DNA of 29,588 nt from NCBI GenBank assembly GCA_049516835.1, contig JBEKSR010000076.1:1-29588 (forward strand), given 5' to 3'. The notes beneath the pieces were generated by a model, which ran no database searches, was not told where the DNA came from, and worked only from the letters and a program-made list of their open reading frames with translations. Of the stretch, positions 26,908 through 29,588 are shown piece by piece. Made by a program: the position numbers and the translations under genes. This stretch comes from Fen-178 sp049516835 (lineage in GTDB: Bacteria > Acidobacteriota > Terriglobia > Bryobacterales > Bryobacteraceae). Numbering within the stretch: the stretch's first letter is position 1; each line of letters starts with the position of its first letter.

Positions 26908-27879
26908 ATGAGAGCGCAAACGGTTGATGTGAAATCTTCAACTGGTCGGGTCCTGTGTTGCACCGTTTTCCGGCCCAGTGGGAAAAAGCTGCTGGCGAAA
27001 GGCCATGTAATCAGCGATGAAGACATCCGGGTCCTGGCATCCGAAGGCATGGAAACCATTTGGGTTACCGAGCTCGAGGAGGGAGAGATCGGCGAGGACG
27101 ATGCGGTCTGTGCGGTGGCCAGCGAGATGGGGTGCGGGAGTTTCGAAATCCGCCTGGCGGCGGGCGGCCGCGCCAATCTCCTGGCCACCGAGAACTGCTG
27201 CGTGTTGGTGGACGACGAGCTCCTGAAGCAGATCAATTGCACCGCCAGCGTGGTCATCGCAACCTCGTTGAATTTCAGCTATGCCATTGCCGGTCAACGG
27301 ATTGCCACGGTAAAGAGCGCTCCATTCGCGGTTTCCAAGGACCAGTTGGACGCCGTCACCGGGATCTTGAAAGAGCGCGGGCCGATCCTGCAGGCGCGCC
27401 CCATCCGGACGCCGAGTGTAGGCGTTCTCTACACGGACCCCATCAGCGGCGAGCGGGCACGGCAGCTCTTCGAGAACATCATGCGCCAGCGGCTGGACCG
27501 CTTCGGTGTGAACGCAAACTTCGTCCTGGCCTGCACCGAAGATGAGAATTCAGTCGCGCGCTGCCTGCAACACCTGCTTCGATCCAAGCCGTGCGTCATT
27601 CTGGTGGCATCCACCACCGCGCCGGCCGGTCCCGAAGACGTCGTCGGCCAGGCCATGTTGAAGGTTGGCTGCCAGGTGGAGCGGTTCCTGGCGCCCGTCG
27701 AGCCGGGGAATCTGCTCCTGCTGTCGTACAAGGATGAGGCGCCGATCATTTCGGCGCCCGGCTGTTTCCGGTCGGCCAAGCCGAATGTCGTCGACCTGGT
27801 GCTGCCGCCGCTTTTGGCCCGCTATCACGTCACGGGCTGGGAGGTGGCCTGCCTGGGACACGGCGGTCTGCTGGCGTAA
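26908..27879 (+). CDS. MoeA/MoaB-like molybdopterin-binding domain protein
   Basis: A 323-residue cytoplasmic protein. Residues 1-60 include GKKLLAKGHVISDEDIRVLA, the element seen at the MoeA domain that offers metal insertion. The part from about 170 (SVGVLYTDPISGERARQLFE) is a MoaB/MogA-type molybdopterin-binding fold: VILVASTTAPAGPEDVVGQA replaces the canonical GGTG loop. The end has VEPGNLLLLSYKDEAPIISA, PGCFRSAKPNVVDLVLPPLL, the MoeA-like closing part. Such proteins accompany molybdenum hydroxylase (CO or xanthine dehydrogenase family) maturation, either alone or fused to a nucleotidyltransferase; no oxidase genes are in the window. ATG at 26908, GTGAGG 5 nt before, own promoter. It ends ahead of a strong terminator. 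Exact biochemical step is unproven. Confidence 0.78.
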   Translation: MRAQTVDVKSSTGRVLCCTVFRPSGKKLLAKGHVISDEDIRVLASEGMETIWVTELEEGEIGEDDAVCAVASEMGCGSFEIRLAAGGRANLLATENCCVLVDDELLKQINCTASVVIATSLNFSYAIAGQRIATVKSAPFAVSKDQLDAVTGILKERGPILQARPIRTPSVGVLYTDPISGERARQLFENIMRQRLDRFGVNANFVLACTEDENSVARCLQHLLRSKPCVILVASTTAPAGPEDVVGQAMLKVGCQVERFLAPVEPGNLLLLSYKDEAPIISAPGCFRSAKPNVVDLVLPPLLARYHVTGWEVACLGHGGLLA

Positions 27880-27896
27880 CAAGCTCCTCCACCCCT

Positions 27897-27923
27897 GCGA
27901 TCCGTATCCTCCGAGCGGATCGC
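27897..27923. other. 8-bp hairpin ahead of the terminator
   Basis: GCGATCCG (27897-27904) pairs exactly with CGGATCGC (27916-27923) around an 11-nt loop. It stands between the molybdopterin gene stop and the terminator hairpin, and may be a 3'-end stabiliser or binding dyad. Confidence 0.4.
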
Positions 27924-27936
27924 GGGAGTTTCTAAA

Positions 27937-27970
27937 CCGGGCGTCCTCCTCCGGGACGCCCGGTCTTTTT
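27937..27970. terminator. Rho-independent terminator shared by convergent genes
   Basis: CCGGGCGTCC (27937-27946) pairs perfectly with GGACGCCCGG (27954-27963) around a 7-nt loop, followed by TCTTTTT. It ends transcription of the molybdopterin-binding gene on the plus strand. It sits 3 bp beyond the stop of the HAD gene coming from the right, and could work in that direction too, though the run of A on its left is short. Confidence 0.85.
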
Positions 27971-27972
27971 CT

Positions 27973-28575
27973 CTACCAACGGATGCCGCGCGCCTTCAGT
28001 TCCCTTTCCAACTGCGCCAGGGACTCAAACTGCACGGCGTCCATGCCCAGCCGCTGGGCCGCTTCGACGTAAGCGGCTATGTCGTCGGTGTAGAAACACT
28101 CCTCGGGCCGGCATCCGCAGCGTTCCAGGGCCGCCTGAAAAATCTCGCGCCGAGGCTTCATGGCGTGCACTTCATAGGACAGAATCCGCTCGTGGAAGTG
28201 GCGCAGCATGGGGTAGTTCTCGCGAATCATCTCGAAATGGATCGCGTTGGTGTTGGAGAGCAGCACCAGCCGGTAGCGGGCCGCCAGCCCTTCCAGCATG
28301 GCTTCGGGGATCAGAGGATCGGTGAAGATGCTGCTCCACAGCTTGCGGAAATCGGCGTACTCCACGTCGAGATCGATAATCCGGGAGAACTGCGCGACGA
28401 AGTCCGGCGGCTCGATCAGGCCGGCTTCGAAGCGCTCCACCAGGTCCGTGGCTGCGATGCGCCGGCGAATCTCCGCCGCGTCGTACGGGCAGAGGCCCTC
28501 CAGCGTCTGAAACCCGCGCTCGAAATCGAAATCGACGAGCACTCTGCCGAGGTCGAAAATGATGGCCTTGTACAT
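27973..28575 (-). CDS. HAD-superfamily hydrolase, subfamily IA (YihX-like phosphatase)
   Basis: A 200-residue cytoplasmic phosphatase or haloacid-dehalogenase-like enzyme. Motif I is IIFDLGRVLVDFD with nucleophile Asp8; as in YihX-type proteins the +2 position is Gly rather than Asp. A helical cap follows (residues 15-85, with FERGFQTLEG and ERFEAGLIEPPDFVAQF). Motif II is VLLSNTN, motif III is the Lys of HAMKPRREIFQAAL and motif IV is CFYTDDIAAYVEAAQRLGMD with the metal-binding DD. All key residues are present. E. coli YihX removes phosphate from glucose-1-phosphate; the substrate here is unknown, and loss of the +2 Asp in other families goes with altered chemistry. ATG at 28575, weak ribosome binding site. 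It converges on the terminator shared with the neighbouring gene. Confidence 0.85.
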   Translation of the reverse strand: MYKAIIFDLGRVLVDFDFERGFQTLEGLCPYDAAEIRRRIAATDLVERFEAGLIEPPDFVAQFSRIIDLDVEYADFRKLWSSIFTDPLIPEAMLEGLAARYRLVLLSNTNAIHFEMIRENYPMLRHFHERILSYEVHAMKPRREIFQAALERCGCRPEECFYTDDIAAYVEAAQRLGMDAVQFESLAQLERELKARGIRW

Positions 28576-28865
28576 GGGACATCTTCAACGATAACCGATG
28601 GAGCGGCCCATGTCGGATTCCGAAAAGGGGCTGTTCGAGAACCAACACGGACCGCGCATCCGCGCGTCGGGTCGTGGAGGCCGTGGCGCTCTATCCGAAC
28701 CGCGACGATCTTTTCCGGAACTATCCCGAGCTTGAGCCTGGTCCTGGATCAAGGAGTTCCGCGGGACGCTGCTCGGGGAAATCGGAATGAGTAAGGTCGC
28801 CAATGAGGAGATGCTCGCATTCTCGCTGGCAAAGAATGTTATACAGGCGCGCATAAGTAAAGGGA
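28576..28865. other. Decayed region upstream of the HAD gene
   Basis: No intact gene. The plus strand contains two protein-like pieces in different frames: YPNRDDLFRNYPELEP, ending near 28737, and WIKEFRGTLLGEIGMSKVAN continuing to NVIQARISKG at about 28745-28863, where the hairpin repeat begins. This looks like one former coding region broken by a frameshift and then cut by the repeat. The family is unknown to me. Confidence 0.35.
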
Positions 28866-28936
28866 CACTTGTGGGGCAGGCTTTTCAGCCTGCGGACCCG
28901 CTTTCAGCGGGTCCAGCCGCCTGAAAAGCGGCCTGC
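28866..28936. repeat. Dispersed multi-hairpin repeat, copy 2
   Basis: The first 55 bases match copy 1 at 23750 with a one-base deletion in the loop of the second hairpin and a G to C change at the end. The first two hairpins are kept (GCAGGCT/AGCCTGC, GGACCCGCT/AGCGGGTCC). The third differs completely (GCCGC, 7-nt loop, GCGGC at 28916-28932), and the fourth arm and outer closing stem are absent. Confidence 0.8.
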
Positions 28937-29042
28937 TTTTTCGACCCTGCCGTTCCCAGCGGAAGACAGGCGGCAACCGCCGATCACCCGTCCCACATCC
29001 GCAGCAGCTTGACGGACAACATGTCCCGCCAATTATGCGCCG

Positions 29043-29276
29043 GTGTATATCGTAGTAACCCTTGACGCGGACCTTCACACGATCTTGGCACTCTCCGGAG
29101 CAAGTGGGCCGTCCGTGATTCGTCTGCGATTGCAGGGTTTGGGCGCCCCCGAGGTTGTCGAACCGGTTCAGAATGTCCTCGCAGGTTTCGAAGCCGGCCT
29201 GAAACGCGGATCTCTCGTCACAGCGAAGGCGCACACGACAACGTGTCACCGCCTGCCGGTCGGCAGCTCCGAGTGA
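29043..29276 (+). pseudogene. C-terminal part of a DUF5615 PIN-like protein (probable toxin remnant)
   Basis: The 77-residue frame (GTG 29043) reads YIVVTLDADLHTILALSGAS, then GPSVIRLRLQGLGAPEVVEP, VQNVLAGFEAGLKRGSLVTA and CHRLPVGSSE. This matches the second half of DUF5615/Mut7-C-like PIN-domain proteins, including the VTLDADFH motif whose Asp residues belong to the predicted nuclease site. These proteins are usually about 110-120 residues, often next to a DUF433 antitoxin. The N-terminal beta strand with LLDxNLP is absent: the upstream sequence is unrelated and no start with a ribosome binding site is seen. No partner antitoxin was recognised. It is therefore read as a broken toxin gene. 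Confidence 0.5.
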
Positions 29277-29588
29277 CGCAGCAAGTCCCAAGCGCGTCTT
29301 CCGTTGCTAATCCGGCCGGACCTCTCACAAGGGGACTTGGCGTTCCTTTTGGCTTCCCTACCGGTCGAGCGTTACACGGACAATTGACGCAAAGACGGGT
29401 GGCGCGATTTCCAGGTTTCCGTGGCGCCCCGTGACAAGCCCACGTCTTAGCTTCCGTCGAAATGGTCTGACGGATCTTCCTCTTGGCTGGGTGCGTTTTT
29501 CTCCTGGTATCTTCCTGATTTGAATTCGGTTATCTGACGAACTGCGACTGAATGCGTCTGGCTACAGTTTGCCAGTTGGCAGGCTGAC
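29277..29588. other. Right-end region without a recognisable gene
   Basis: Neither strand has a convincing open frame, hairpin with T tract or repeat. Base composition is less GC-rich after about 29460. The true content may become clear only with sequence beyond the window. Confidence 0.4.

Overview
The window is GC-rich and almost certainly comes from an Acidobacteriota genome of the Solibacter/Bryobacter kind. This is inferred from the gene families: an Oar-like TonB-dependent receptor with an N-terminal carboxypeptidase-regulatory-like domain, a PadR regulator paired with an orphan MacB/FtsX permease of the 'acidobacterial duplicated' type, Gly/Arg-rich loops in secreted hydrolases, and a dispersed multi-hairpin repeat. 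No rRNA, tRNA or CRISPR array was seen.

Layout. Bases 1-1931 are a mosaic of broken genes: the tail of a GH116-like glucosidase, an intact SDR sugar dehydrogenase, the last ~57 codons of an FAH-family hydrolase, and a tetrapyrrole methylase lacking its N-terminal third. Bases 2204-16678 hold the main locus, all on the plus strand: an outer-membrane TonB-dependent receptor, a large GH106-like hydrolase with a LamG-like insert, an IclR-type helix-turn-helix stub, a GH3 glycosidase with a PA14-like insert, and a second GH106-like hydrolase. A truncated tyrosine recombinase starts 8 nt after the last hydrolase stop. Bases 17073-19002 carry a DHFR/RibD-like reductase and a thymidylate synthase relative that resembles the archaeal (methanogen-type) branch. 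On the minus strand follow padR-permease (19259-22344), a lipoprotein of unknown function (22414-23529) and a VOC protein (23859-24257). Bases 24338-26756 are a tight arginine operon, argC-argB-short NAGS, with 4-nt overlaps. Then come a MoeA-like molybdopterin-binding protein, a strong terminator and a convergent HAD phosphatase. The last kilobase is decayed sequence with a second copy of the hairpin repeat and the C-terminal part of a DUF5615 PIN-like protein.

How the genes work together. The 14.5-kb locus reads as a glycoside uptake and degradation unit: the receptor would import or bind oligosaccharides or glycosides, the two GH106-like enzymes would remove rhamnose-like sugars and the GH3 enzyme would remove a beta-linked sugar. 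The substrate is not visible from sequence. The most unusual points are the Gly/Arg-rich loops shared by all three hydrolases, the apparent loss of the usual GH3 acid/base motif, the archaeal-type thymidylate synthase relative, the structured repeat with a swapped third arm, and a six-codon ORF ending in Arg-stop that overlaps the argC start.
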